Positions 1 to 11,348 of a stretch of DNA of 64,000 nucleotides are shown here, in pieces. How positions within the stretch are numbered: position 1 is the stretch's first letter; each line of letters starts with the position of its first letter. The notes beneath the pieces were generated by a model. That model did not search any database, was not told the DNA's origin, and saw only the letters and a list, made by a program, of their open reading frames with translations. The DNA comes from Meloidogyne chitwoodi (lineage: Eukaryota; Nematoda; Chromadorea; Rhabditida; Meloidogynidae), in assembly GCA_015183035.1 (NCBI GenBank), contig JACZZP010000019.1, positions 620,001 through 684,000 of the forward strand. The letters are read 5' to 3'. The translations under genes were made by a program, and so were the position numbers.

Positions 1-187
1 ATACTTTTAATTAATTAAATAAAATATACATTTAATTAATTAAATAAAATATACTTTTAATTAACTAAATAAAATATACATTTAATCAATTAAATAAAAT
101 ATACATTTAATTAATTAAATAAAATATACATTTAATTAATTAAATAAAATATACATTTAATTAATTAAATAAAATATACATTTAATA
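1..187. repeat. 25-bp AT-rich tandem repeat
   Basis: Seven full copies and a partial eighth of a 25-bp unit (atacatttaattaattaaa followed by taaaat), with a few substitutions (atactttt, taactaaa, taatcaat). The array starts at or before the window edge, so its full length is unknown. It follows the last visible exon of the minus-strand membrane-protein gene and probably lies in its next intron. Confidence 0.9.
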
Positions 188-222
188 TAAAATAAAGTTA
201 ATTAAATTAAAAAAATAAATAC

Positions 223-2152
223 CAACAAGCACATTGCCTAAAAGCATTAATCCAGAAAGACCATTAGCAATGCCAGTACGTGATTTTAATTTACTTAAAT
301 GATCTTAAAAATTTTATATTTTATTTTTTAAAGAATGAAAAACTTGCCTAACCAAACGCCTGTCGTAATTACCTTAAAAATTTAAAATTTATTTTGAATT
401 TATTAATTTTTAAAATTTACTGAAAGGAGATTTGCCACTGATGAAATAATACACCTTTGACATAAAATTATATTTAATTTTATAAATTAATCTTATTTTT
501 ACATAATTAACCAACAAACAAGCATTGTCCTTTGAATTAATTAATACATATATAAATAATATAATTTAGCTTAAAAATATCAGACCAACCTCCAACGAAA
601 TCTTAAATTTTAATAAAATATTTTTTAATTCAAAATAAACAAAATACCTGTGAACAGCTCCAATTCCCATTCCTCCCGTAAAAAGGCCGACTAACGAAGA
701 AAGAACATTTATATGACAAGTTCCTTGATAGGAACTTTCCTTAGATTTAAATAAAATAATTATATCTACTTTTCAAATTATTTTTTTTCCGAACCTGTTG
801 AAAGCCAGGACAATATAAACCATGAATTCCATAAATAGCCGAAATAAATATTTCTGCTTTACACAAATGTGTTAGAATTTGAACATATCTTTTAAATAAA
901 TAATTTTTATATTGTTAAAATTAATAAAATTTATTAAAATATTTTCGTGTTATTAAAAATTACTCAGTGTGTTGAAAACCAGAGCGCTGCATTACTGTAG
1001 AATTAAAAAAAAAATAAATTTAATTGGAACGCAACGTAAATTATTATTAAATTGTTTTTCCATTTAAAATAATTTTTTAAATTTATTAAAAATATTTGTA
1101 AACTGTTTTAAATTTTTTTACAATTTTAAAACTATTTTATATCCATTTGTCAATTATTTGCATTCTCAATATTTTTTAAAACAACTTTTTTTATTAATAA
1201 ACCTGTATATGCCTTAAATTTGCGCCTATTTTGTGGAGATGAGAGAGCCACATTATTACCACAACCATCATCATCCTCTGACTCATCATAACAAGAACTC
1301 TATAAATTAATTTTGAAAAAATAAAAAAAGAATGCATTTTAATTAATTATATTAAATATTTTACAATTCTCTCCCTACCCCAATTTTTTTAAGGCTTCAG
1401 AAAAATCAATAAGAAGAAAATGAGTCAGTGGAAAATCGATCAGTACTCGGAAAATGCGTCAGTAGCAATACAAAAAATCATAAGAAAAAGCAAAAGTACA
1501 TAAAACACACTAAAAATTACTTATTATGTATTTGTGTTTTTATGTATTTTGTATTGTATTTTTGTTTTTCTTGGAAAAACATAAAAAATGTATTTTTGAG
1601 TAAAAAAATAAAAATAAATGAACTACAAAATTTTTCAATGCGTTTTGCCTTACACATGTTTTTGTGTTTTTCATGTATTTTGTTTTATCCTGTGATTTTT
1701 TTACTGATACAGTAGTCTCCCTCCTAAATTTTTCTTGACAATTCTTTTTCAACGGGGAATTCCTCTCTGACAAATGAGCGGATTTAAAAATTTTATGAAT
1801 AAATTAAAAAATAATTTTGGATCATTTTAAGATTATTCTAACATGATACATTTTTTTAATTATTTTAATGTTTATTTGAGAGGCTTTTTCTGTTAAAAGA
1901 GGAATTTTCAAGAAAAAATAATTTATCTCGAGAGTAATTTTCGGGTGAAAGGGGGGTGACCGGAAAATCCTCCGGGAGGATAATCCGAAGAAAATTCCGT
2001 ATATACTTACACATTGTCCACTTGTCCCATTTCGACTGTTATTAGTTGATCCATGATGATGATGATGATGATAGCGCCTGTCTATTATTTCTTCAGGTAT
2101 CATTATTCTTAAGGTAGGATCTTGAATAGGTCTAAGAAAATCAAACATTTGA
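223..2152 (-). CDS. Partial multi-pass membrane protein gene, nine small exons
   Basis: I join nine exons on the minus strand: 2152-2011, 1299-1203, 994-964, 888-795, 739-648, 529-503, 454-421, 372-344 and 293-223. Each is bounded by AG and GT, and the reading phase carries through all eight introns without a stop, which is strong evidence for a real gene. The first exon has an ATG at 2148 that may be the start, although an acceptor directly precedes it. The N-terminal part is hydrophilic, with a run of six His and an acidic SEDDDG stretch. The later exons give hydrophobic segments with Gly-rich stretches (LSSLVGLFTGGMGIGAV; LVCWLIMCIISSVANLLSV; GLSGLMLLGNVLVG), so a multi-span membrane protein is likely. 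I do not recognise the family. The 3' end lies beyond position 1. Exons as short as 27 nt explain why ORF scans miss it. Confidence 0.72.
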
Positions 2153-4571
2153 CTATAATTTTAAATTAAATAAATTTAAAAAAAATAAATACATATTTAA
2201 ATTAAATAAATTAAATAAGTTAAATAAATTTAAAAAAATTTAAATAAATTAAAAAATAACTTTAAATAAATTGTAAAAAATATATTTAAGTTAAATAAAT
2301 TTAAAAAAAATATTTAAATAAATTATAATAAAAAAATATTTAATTATTTTTCAAAATAAAAAAATAAATTATTATATAATATTTACTTATGTTGTTAACT
2401 ATATAATGAGCTCCCTTAATTTTAAAATATTTAAAAATTCATAACTTATATATTTTTTATGGATTTGCCTAATTCTTGTTTATCTTATTAATTAACATAT
2501 TTACTTTATAAATACAAATTTTCTAAAATTTTGTTTTTATTTTGATTGAGATTAGGTCTTTTTCCTAGACATAGTCAAAATTTCTTTTTGAGCAACAATT
2601 TTAAAAAATGTTTAGGTATTTTATTTTCTCAAAGGGGGGCTCATTATTTAGTTAAAAACCTAAGTAAAAAATAAAAATAATACGTATACCAATTTTATTT
2701 TATAAAAACAATAATTTTTATACTTAATTTTTTTTGTTTTGAATATTTTAAAATTACGTAGGAAATTTGTTGCGTTATAAAAAAATCAATTTATAACGTA
2801 AGAAAAATAAAAAATTTCGATAACGATCAAAGAAAAGAAAAAAATTATAAGAAAATAGTAGTATATTTTTTATTTAATTAACGACGATTGATCGATAAAA
2901 TTTTCTCACAAATTTTTTTATAAATATTAAATTGGTTTTAAAATATTACCTATATAAATAAAAAAAAAAAATTATAATGAATTAAAAAAACTAAAAAAAA
3001 ATTAAATTTTAATTAAAATAAATATTAGGTCAGGTCATAATTAATGTCGCATATTCTTTTGCTTATAAAATTCATAAATATGAATATTTAAATATGAAAT
3101 TTGTACAAAATTCTTTTAACTATTTTCTTTTTAAGTCCAAAATTTGAAAGAATTTTTTTGGTCAGATAGGTAATTTTTTCTTGGGTTTGACACTTTCGAC
3201 ATTTTCGCCCATAACTTTAGGACAACCGTAACAAAAAATTTAAAATTTTGGGCTTTATTAGAAAACATTTAAATAAATTAAAATTCAAAATTTTAAATCT
3301 CTAGGTTAGCATTTGTCAATTTTATCAACAAAAGAAAAAAGCGACACTAATTATGACTCAACCTATATAATTCAAAATGTTATGCGATATTTAGAAAAGG
3401 AGTTAGAAATAGAGCGAAACGGATATTTACTTTTTTACAATATAAATATAACGTATAATCTCATTTTTTTAATATTTATTATAACTAAAATTTTATTTTT
3501 ATTTTTTATCGGTGTGACAGACGGCGCGGCGCGACTTCTTTTGACCTTGAGAAATATTTAAGATGCAGCGATCTAATCGATTTAATATTAGTTTTATATA
3601 TTTAAAGAAAAAATGATACATAAAAAATAAAAGTAAAATAATTAGTTGAGAAGAAGTTTGAACCTTAAAGTTTTTTTATTAAATGTTGTGTGGGTAAATA
3701 TTTTATTAATTGTTTTTTTTGTTTAAAAAATTAATAATTATTACTAAATATTGTAAGGCATACTTTGATCCTGCCAGGCAAAAGATGGAAAGATAAGACA
3801 AGGGATGAACAAAGTCCCAGCATATAAGGAAAAGGAAAATAGGGAAATTGGTGATTCACACAATATAAAAATTTTACAAATATGAACATTTAATATATAT
3901 GAAATTTAAAAAATTTTTAATAGATAAAATTTTCAAAACTACTTTTAAATTTTATTTCTCAACTTATTTCAAAAATTACAAAAATTTAAATTAATAAACG
4001 AAAATAAAAAATAATAATTAAAATTAAAATTAAATACGTAATTATTCTTTCCTCTAAAATTGTGTTGATACTCTCCAATACAAAATTAATTTTAAATTAT
4101 TTAATTGAAAAAAGTTTAACAGGCACTGCTTAAAATAAAATTAAATATTTAATTAAAATTACGAAATTATAGTTAATTTTATTTAAACGTTTTTAATTCA
4201 AATCTTTCAACTTCTTTTTACTGCCATTCAACATATGTAAATAAAAAAATTAAAAAATTAGGACAAGTTCCATAAAACATTTTTAACCTTTGTAAACCCA
4301 CTGTTTTAGAGTTTAAATTAATATAATGTCAAAGAGAAAATTAAAATCGAAAAAAAACATACTTTTATGATAACACAAGTAGAGTACATCAAAAATTAAT
4401 AAAAATAGCAATAATAACTCATTGTCATTGTAAACAGATCCTCAGGATCTACTTAAAAAACATGAATTTTTTAAAAATTATTAAAATTAATAAAATAGAA
4501 ATTATAGGTAATTTTATTTATCAAATTAAGTCTTCCTATTTTCAGCTTTTATTTATAAAACAAAATTTTTA
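2153..4571. other. AT-rich intergenic or intronic sequence
   Basis: Mostly low-complexity A/T. 2160-2340 is a degenerate run of aaataaattta-type units. A short minus-strand stretch at about 4430-4462 is open in one phase and has splice-like edges, but it cannot be tied with confidence to either neighbouring gene. I see no other supported gene here. Confidence 0.5.
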
Positions 4572-4579
4572 GAACATAT

Positions 4580-4738
4580 CACTATCCTGCCGACCAGATT
4601 CCCGAAAATCGTGAATTCCCGATAATCATGAATGAAAAATTTTCGGGAATTAACGATTAACGAAAATCGGGAATTGAAAAATTTCGGGAATTCCCGATTC
4701 CGAAATCGGGAATTGATTTTTTGTCGGCAGGATCCCTG
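4580..4738. mobile_element. hAT-type MITE, 159 bp, with perfect 8-bp target duplication
   Basis: The ends are inverted: CACTATCCTGCCGACCA at the left and, read inward on the other strand, CAGGGATCCTGCCGACAA at the right. The element is flanked by perfect 8-bp direct repeats gaacatat (4572-4579 and 4739-4746), the duplication size typical of hAT transposons. The interior is built from repeated palindromic cccgatttcggg / gggaattccc motifs and has no coding capacity. It sits directly against the coding part of the Argonaute PAZ fragment. Confidence 0.88.
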
Positions 4739-4986
4739 GAACATATGTCAATGCCCATAGGAGTCAATGGCTTCTGACCCTCCTTTAACAAAATTATATT
4801 TTTTAGAATTAAATGATACAATAAACTTCACAAATTTCAGGAGGAAAATACATAGTTGGTATGGTATGAGCAACATGAACACAAGGAAGATTTGGATATT
4901 TCAATGAAGTATGATACTTTTTTAAAAAATTTTGTGACATTGTACTATTTTCTGTTTCTGACGATCTATAGGGTTTGAAATCAAAT
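4739..4986 (-). pseudogene. Argonaute PAZ-domain gene fragment
   Basis: Exon 4986-4827 on the minus strand encodes the core of an Argonaute PAZ domain. A TMSQNFLKKYH segment is followed by LKYPNLPCVHV and YFPPEICE, which match the conserved LKYP-LPC-V and Y-P-E-C landmarks of the domain. After a short intron (4826-4783, GT-AG), a second exon starting at 4782 continues in the same phase with EGQKPLTP, as expected after the conserved Cys-Glu. About 44 nt into that exon a hAT-type MITE (4580-4738) is inserted. Past it the ancestral frame reaches a stop within a few codons unless a weak donor is used. I find no N, MID or PIWI domain in the window. The Argonautes of the family bind small RNAs through PAZ; this copy is most likely a broken relic. 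The fold assignment is by motif only. Confidence 0.7.
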
Positions 4987-5268
4987 CTTAAAGAAAAAAC
5001 AAAATTTAAAAATAAATTTAACTTTCCAATCATTTTAAAAAATTTTAAGAAAAATTTAAAATATTTCGGAAAAACTATTGAATAGCGCGACTATCGCCCA
5101 AAAATGCACAGAACTTATCCCAATAGTTTTGCCAAAATTTTAAAAATTAAAGAAATTTTTTAAAAAACAGAAAATTTTCAAAAATTAAAAAATTTTATAA
5201 AATTTCAAAAAACAAAATTTCAGAAAAAATTTTAAATTTAAGATAATCATTTCCAAACAGGTCAAGAG

Positions 5269-5430
5269 CAGTGGCTGGAAGCTCGTACCAAAATTCGTAC
5301 TCGTACTTGTACTTTGGTACGAAGTACGAGTACGATAAAAAAATATGGCTGTACGAGGTACGATACGAGGGAAAAAAAATTGGCTGGTACGAAGTATGAG
5401 TACGAGCAAAATTGAAATTTCCAACAACTG
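5269..5430. mobile_element. Small hAT-type element A, 162 bp
   Basis: The ends are CAGTGGCTGGAA and, inverted, CAGTTGTTGGAA. Flanks are gtcaagag (5261-5268) and gtcagaag (5431-5438), an imperfect 8-bp duplication (6/8). The interior is an array of gtacgagtacg-type motifs on both strands, so it can fold on itself. Non-coding. Confidence 0.7.
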
Positions 5431-5542
5431 GTCAGAAGTAGTGATTGGAATTTTCGATTTTGCTCATACTCATACCGTAAAAAATTACTCATACTCCATA
5501 CTCATACGATATACGGACTAATTTTTTCCTCATAGTATATAA

Positions 5543-6419
5543 CAGGGATGGGCAACTTTCGTATTTCGTATTATTTCGTATTTTTAGACCAATTTTATTT
5601 CGGTAAATTCCTAGTTGGCTATCCACCTGTGCGCAAAAGGCGTTTGCAGTTTGCAAGCACTCTTTGCATTTTTGGCGTTAGAAAAATTTCACGCTTATTT
5701 TTCCTTTTCCATTATAGTATGACTTTGGCACATATAGAGGGAAAGGCAAATATAAATAATTAATAATAAAGTGAAAATATATTTATTTTATAAATGATCA
5801 AAGATTATAAATCAAGAATTTTTTATAAATCCGGACAACGTTGAGAATAACAGATAGAGCATTTTAGAATAGATTAAGATTTACAATGGTTTGTCAAATA
5901 AGACATTTTTCAGAAGCTGAACTACCAAAATATTTAACATTTTACTGGTTTTTGTCCTTTCGTTACAATCTCATTAAAGGTTGTTATCCCCCGATCTTCT
6001 TGAAATATATTTGAGAATGTTGTCCAAAATTTATAATCTTTGATCATTTATAAAATAAATATATTTTCACTTTATTATTGTATACCAAAATAATGGAAAA
6101 GGAAAAATAAGCGTGAAATTTTTCTAACGCCAAAAATGCAAAGAGTGCTTGCAAACTGCAAACGCCTTTTGCGTACAGGTGGATAGCCAACTAGGAATTT
6201 ACCTTTTATTTCGTATTTCGTCTTTCGTATTTTGGACTAAATACGAAATTTTTGAAATTATGAAATTTTTAAAATTTCGAAGTAAAAAAAAATTTTTTGG
6301 GGTAGTTTCGTATTTCGTATTTTTGTTACTTTCGTAATTTTGATTTTTTCGTGTTTTTGAGCCTTGTTTATTTCGTATTTCGTCTTTAGTATTTTATTTT
6401 CCGATTTTGCCCATCCCTG
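5543..6419. mobile_element. Foldback hAT-type element with long terminal inverted repeats, 877 bp
   Basis: The ends are CAGGGATGGGCAA and its inverse TTGCCCATCCCTG, flanked by gtatataa (5535-5542) and gtatatag (6420-6427), a 7/8 octamer duplication. The arms are inverted over several hundred bases: the stretch at about 5600-5850 (tagttggctatccacctg, gtttgcagtttgcaagc, tttggcgttag) reappears reversed at about 6010-6205. It has no coding capacity. A shared internal module (ttttgcgtacaggt, gccaacta) also occurs at 41019-41060 in the autonomous hAT. Confidence 0.82.
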
Positions 6420-6455
6420 GTATATAGGTATTATACCGATGTGTGCCGTATGAGC

Positions 6456-6645
6456 AGTGATGGGAAAGTTCCAAAATTTCCAGGAACTGCATTTTTATAA
6501 TAATTTTCTTTGTTCCAGTTTCGGACCAGTTCTAGTTAGGAACAAGTTCCAGTTCCAAAAATTTATTAGTTCCGTGATTCCTGTTCCATCCAGAAAATTG
6601 GTAGTTCCGGAACTTGAACTGAATAGTTCCGGAACTTGAACTCTG
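6456..6645. mobile_element. Deletion derivative of the GGAACTGGAAC hAT family
   Basis: The left end reads CAGTGATGGGAAAGTTCC (from 6455), one base different from the terminus of the autonomous hAT at 40,644. The interior repeats gttccggaacttgaact units like that element's subterminal arrays. Flanks gtatgagc (6448-6455) and gtatgagt (6646-6653) look like a 7/8 duplication, although the exact boundary is uncertain by one base. Non-coding. Confidence 0.65.
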
Positions 6646-6726
6646 GTATGAGTATGATTTTTATGACCTTCCAACCACTGGTCAGGAGAAGCATTTAACC
6701 ATAACATATTTTAATAAAATAAATAT

Positions 6727-7104
6727 TTACGTAAGTGTCTGTGAATTTTCACGAGTAACACCAATAACTTTATATGTGCTTCGTCTCATCATAAAATTAT
6801 TTACTCTAATATTAATTCCTTTAAAAGCATTTACTAATTTTTTATGTTGTTTTTCAGTAATATCATTGCAATTGCCGAGTTGTTTTAAGGGTAATTCCAA
6901 AACATCAGCAATAAGTTTAACCACAGGCATTCTTTTATTTAAGTTTTTTGCAAGTTCCGCCTCATAATTTTTTATCATTGCGCAAAAATGGTGATTAGTT
7001 TTTTCGATAAGAATTAATTCATAAAAGTTGAGAAATTTGAATATATCAAGCAATGTTTCATTGGAAAATTGTATCATAATTTTTTGAATTTTTATTAATA
7101 GCAA
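6727..7104 (-). CDS. F-box-like protein, probably partial
   Basis: This 125-aa frame carries an F-box-like N-terminus: IQFSNETLLDIFKFLNFYEL followed by a Glu-Lys-Thr-Asn segment. The pattern is close to the large F-box families seen in root-knot and cyst nematodes. F-box proteins bind Skp1 and recruit targets to SCF ubiquitin ligases. The first ATG is at 7104; the Met at 7077, ten residues in and just ahead of the box, is an equally good start. No substrate-binding repeats follow. The frame ends right after ACACTTACGTAAAT, which could be a splice donor (GTAAAT), so further exons may have existed downstream, where nested hAT elements now lie. Family by motif; substrate unknown. Confidence 0.6.
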   Translation of the reverse strand: MLLIKIQKIMIQFSNETLLDIFKFLNFYELILIEKTNHHFCAMIKNYEAELAKNLNKRMPVVKLIADVLELPLKQLGNCNDITEKQHKKLVNAFKGINIRVNNFMMRRSTYKVIGVTRENSQTLT

Positions 7105-7165
7105 ATTTTATTTAAAAAATTTGTTTTTAAATTTATTATGGAGTTATGTCTGTGTTCTTCTTGTT

Positions 7166-7446
7166 GGGGCAAATCACAATCCAGACAAAATACAATCCGA
7201 CAAATCACCGTTTTCCCAAAATACAATCCGACCAAAATACAATCTAAAAAAATATTTTGTTTGTTTCTTTTTGAGTGTTGGTAAACATATTTTTCTGAAA
7301 ACTTAAAATATCTCATAAAAACATTAAAAAATACAAAGAAACAAACGCGTTTATTTTAATTTAAAACATAATATCTCATTTAAAATTAAAATATTTTTTA
7401 GATGGTGATTTGTCGGACTGTATTTTGGAAGATTATGTTTTGCCCC
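7166..7446. mobile_element. Foldback MITE with GGGGCAAA ends
   Basis: The left arm begins ggggcaaatcacaatcc and contains aaaatacaatccgac and acaaatcacc. The right arm (about 7393-7446) reads the same motifs reversed: ggtgatttgtcgg, actgtattttgg and ttttgcccc at the end. Inverted arms of roughly 50-90 bp with a short non-coding centre define a MITE-like element. The target duplication is unclear (at most a TT dinucleotide). Confidence 0.7.
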
Positions 7447-7564
7447 TTAGCCGCGTTCTTATCAAACAAAATTTATTTTTGAGAGATTTTTTAAGATATA
7501 TTGAGTGCTGGGCTGTGTTTTTTCCTTGCCCTTTAATGGGTCACTCTCTCTTTCCTTTGACAAC

Positions 7565-7776
7565 TATGTCAATAAATAAGGGGAAGAGAAAAAACGTGTC
7601 CCGACATTTCGTGCTACGAAATTTCACTACATTTCGTCACACAGCAAAAAATCATTGGCTTGGATAAACAACATGTAGTTTTTTTGCCGTTCAGACGAAA
7701 TGTCGTGCAAAAGAATCGCACGAAATGTAAAGGAGCCTGAAAATTATGTCAATAAAGTTTTATAGGAGAAGAGAAA
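7565..7776. repeat. Direct repeats flanking an ACGAAATGT-rich segment
   Basis: Two related copies of an atgtcaataaa...ggagaagagaaaaa sequence (about 7565-7592 and 7744-7777) bracket a segment. Within it acgaaat / atttcgt motifs recur on both strands (cgacatttcgtgctacgaaa, cacgaaatgt). This may be a small insertion with associated duplication or a local rearrangement. No coding. Confidence 0.4.
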
Positions 7777-7779
7777 AAG

Positions 7780-10700
7780 GAAGTTAGACAGTAAAAGAGA
7801 GAAAGTGTAATAAATGTAAAGAGAGAGCAAAATTCCCAAGGTTATTACTCGTGTATTTATTACAAAATTATCTAAAATAAGTAAATAGTATTTATTCATT
7901 TCTATTTAATTATTAATTTATAATATTACTAAAAAAATTTATTGATCATCCTTTTACTAATATTTATTAATTCAACTTTAACAATTTTATTTAATAATAT
8001 TCAAAATAATAAAAATAAATTTATTCAAAAAATAATTAACTTTATATATACAATTTAATTTATTAATCTTATATTATAATAAATAAAGAAATTTTTGGAA
8101 TTATTTAAATGAAAATAACTCTACAACAAATTAAATTAAAAAAATAATAATTTAATTACAATAAAACAAAAAATAATTATAACATTAATTTAACTATAAA
8201 AATTAAAAAAATGTTCCTTCAACTTCTGCAATTTATAAAATCTACAAATCCTAATAATTTGAGGAGCATAGAGAAAAAACACCTTTAAAATGTTAAAATT
8301 AATATTAATTCATTTAAATATTCTCATATATAATTATGATGATAATATACATTTATTTGTTTTTTAATACAAAAAATAATTGAAATAATATATTACCATG
8401 ATAAATAATATTTTTATATATAATTATAATTAAAAATTTAAAAAAACATGTAGTGCTTCTGCTAACAAAATATATTTGAAAAATTACATTCATTAATGTA
8501 TTAGACACCATTAATTACAACAAAGTTTTTGAATACTTTTTAAAAAATTATTATTATTTTTTAATTTAAATTTTTTCTTGTGAAATTTATTTACAGCATA
8601 AATTGACAAAAATAAAATAATGACTTAAAGAATATAAAAAATGATTTTGAAATATTAAATTATAATTAGTAATTTATAGAAAGCTCAGAATTAACTTCTA
8701 TCTAAAAATACCTACTCCTAAAGAAAATATTCATAAATATTGTTCCTACCATAAAAAAATTATATATACATAAAAATTCATAAATCAAAAAAGACCAATA
8801 AAGGCAGCTTCAATTATTAAAAAAATTTATATTGAAATTAAAAAATTCTAACATGATCTGTCAATAAATTTTTTATTTTTTGGTTCAACATAATTAATAT
8901 ATAATCAACAAAATTAAAATTTAAATTATTAATTTAAATTAATTAATTTTTAAATAGCAGCAAGCTATTAATTTTCAAATGGAGTTGGAAAAAATATTTA
9001 AACTAATTTAAAATGTTTAAAAAAATTTTGAAATAATTTAATAATTAATTAAATCTTACTCATTAAATTTGATTTGATACAAAAACTAATATAATATTAC
9101 GTAAAATATTCTTCCAAATAAGAATAATTTAAAATAAAAAAATAAAATTAATTAATTAATTATACATACATACATATAATTAAAAAAATTAAAAAAATTT
9201 TTTGTATGTAACAAAAAAATAAAAGTAAAAGTATTAAAATATTAGTTGTTATTGAATTTGTTATTAGAAATTTATGTATAGTATATAAAATAAATTTACA
9301 TCAAATTAAATAATTCAAAAATAATTGAGAAGGCATCATCAAGCCGCAAAAAAATTAAATTCACTTAAGCAATAATTATACAAAAAATAAAATCAATAAT
9401 AAAAATTTTTATTGTTGCTATGGAAGCTAACTTTTGGAATATTACTGAAGAGGTGGAACACAAATTTATTGAAATTAAATTTTTTTAATTTTTAAGCGAA
9501 CAGCAATGTTCTTTATCAATGTAATTCACAGCAATTCACTTGTTCAAACAAACTTACATTTAATTATTTTTTTATTCAGCAAAATAATTTACAAGAAAAT
9601 TTCCAAAAAGACAACACCGTTGAGAATTACTTTAATTATATTTAGACTCAAACAATAAACCATTTTATTAAAATTTATTATAACAACAATTAATAATATC
9701 AAAAATATTAAATTTAGTGAAATTTTAGGGCGTTTAAATATAATAAAAATTTTTATAAAATATTAAAAAACGTATAATTTTGGGAAAATAAATATTTTGA
9801 TTTTAAAAAATTTAATATAAAAAATTGTTGATTACAAAGTAAAATTAAAACTAAAAATTTATTATGTAAAAAACTAATAAATAAGTAATTATAAACGAAA
9901 TTTTATTAATATTAAATAAAATGTAAATTACAATTTTTTGGGCGAATAATACTTATAAAAAAAAAGACGAAACATTGTCGAAGAAAATTGGTGAAAAAGT
10001 TAATTTGTTTATGAAAATTAAATATTATTTATTTTATTTTAAAATTAATTTTAAATTATTTTAATAATAATAATTTTTAATTAAATATGAATAAATTTAA
10101 TTTTTTAGCAACACTTTTTTACAAAAATCATGAATAAATACATATAAATTTAATAACAAAAGCAGAAAAAATGAAGCAAAAAGAATAAATACATAATTCA
10201 ACAATAATAAAAATTCGGGACAACTAGAGTTTAAATATCTCGAAATCAAAAATTTAAAAAGAGTAATAAATAAAAAAAGAAATTTGTGGAGAATACAAAA
10301 GAGATTAATCAAGCAAGTTACTTAATATTTTAAAATTAATTTTTTTATTTTTGGATAATATTATATAGGCATATTTATTTTTTAATATGTCAAATTACTG
10401 TACATCGGATCGACAGCAAAGTAGACAAGTTTTTTTTGTATTTTTATACAAAAGTTAAAGATAATCTTCACCATTTTATTAATTATATTTTTTTATTTAA
10501 AAAATATTGTGAAATAATTTAAATATTCCGATTATAAAATTTTTTAATTATTGATCAACATAATCAATATAATTAATCATTAAACAAATTTTAAAATTAA
10601 TTATTATTTTAATAAATTAATTTTTAAAAGAAAGCAAGCATTAAAAAGGGTGAAAAAATACTGTTCCTGACATGAGTTTACATTAAAAAAAACTACGACC

Positions 10701-10992
10701 ACAATTAAAAATTATTTTATTTTTAAAAATTAAATTTATAAAGAAAATTAAATTTTGATCAACAACTCAGAACTTTGCAATAACAACTAGACTTATAAAA
10801 ATAATTAATTTTTAAATGGAGATGTTAAAAAATATTTAAACTAATTTTAAATGTTTAAAAAAATTTTTGAAATTATTTAATAATTAATTTAAATCTTACG
10901 CATTAAATTTGATGATACAAAAACTAATATAATATTAAGTAAAATATTCTTCCAAAATAATTTAGATTATAATTAATTATTTATATTATTTT
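7780..10992. other. AT-rich repetitive non-coding region
   Basis: No supported gene. It is assembled from dispersed families found elsewhere in the window. 8978-9140 recurs at 10,815-10,970 and 28,352-28,460. About 9410-9760 recurs at 35,060-35,430. 10,097-10,330 recurs at about 35,450-35,700. 10,340-10,740 recurs at 27,650-28,090. The BEL element interrupts one copy of this repeat landscape. Confidence 0.7.
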
Positions 10993-11348
10993 TGTCAAAT
11001 CTTTGATTTGTTTATTATTTAAATCTCCCTATAATACTGCACATTTTTAAAGCCAATCTTTATACTCTCCCTTTTTCTGGAAAAATAATAAAAAGAAAAA
11101 AAAAGTAATTCACCCGCCTTTCTGCACCCGTTAAAAAACCTTCACTGGTTGACTTCTCCCCCTTTTTTTTTCTACACACTCTTATCCGTTGAATAAAAAT
11201 AAAAAAAAAATTTACACAATCTCTGTCCGTTATAAAAATAAATTCGTTTTTAATTAAAAAATTGTAAACCCTTTTTTGAATAAACTTGTTAAATAAAAAT
11301 TTGTGTTTATTCTTTATAATCAGGAAAAAATAAGGCAAATTCCTGACA
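10993..11348 (+). repeat. 5' LTR of BEL/Pao element
   Basis: 356 bp, TGTCAAATC...TTCCTGACA, with the short inverted termini TGTCA/TGACA. It contains a pyrimidine-rich U3-like stretch and AATAAA motifs near 11,190-11,310. I saw no difference from the 3' copy along its length. Confidence 0.93.

Larger units (their letters stand above)
5439..6680. mobile_element. hAT-type element B, containing nested insertions
   Basis: It begins TAGTGATTGGAA and ends with the inverse of CAGTGGTTGGAA. Both ends continue into related tcatactcatacc sequence further in. Flanks are gtcagaag (5431-5438) and gtcaggag (6681-6688), matching 7/8. It abuts element A, sharing one of three near-identical gtcaRRag octamers. 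It has itself received a foldback element (5543-6419) and a third hAT-type piece (6456-6645). Confidence 0.7.

Noticed and set aside
1428..1773. 95-aa and 77-aa ORFs on opposite strands
   Set aside because: Low-complexity Lys/Phe/Tyr-rich frames within an intron of the minus-strand membrane-protein gene.
2040..2070. Six His followed by Gly-Ser in the membrane-protein gene, exactly like a cloning tag
   Set aside because: It is encoded by a natural (CAT)n run inside an exon with good splice sites and AT-rich flanks. No vector sequence surrounds it.
3313..3561. 82-aa plus-strand ORF as a gene
   Set aside because: The first half (TYIIQNVMRYLEKELEIE) could be an exon, but the second half is A/T-run translation and no matching exon or family was found.
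5185..5492. Minus-strand ORFs rich in Tyr/Arg/Thr/Ser
   Set aside because: Translations of the gtacgagtacg repeats in hAT-type element A and the start of B.
11060..11338. 92-aa minus-strand ORF, identical at 18,648-18,926
   Set aside because: It lies wholly inside the BEL LTRs and is identical only because the LTRs are. Low-complexity Phe/Lys-rich, with no sign of a gene.
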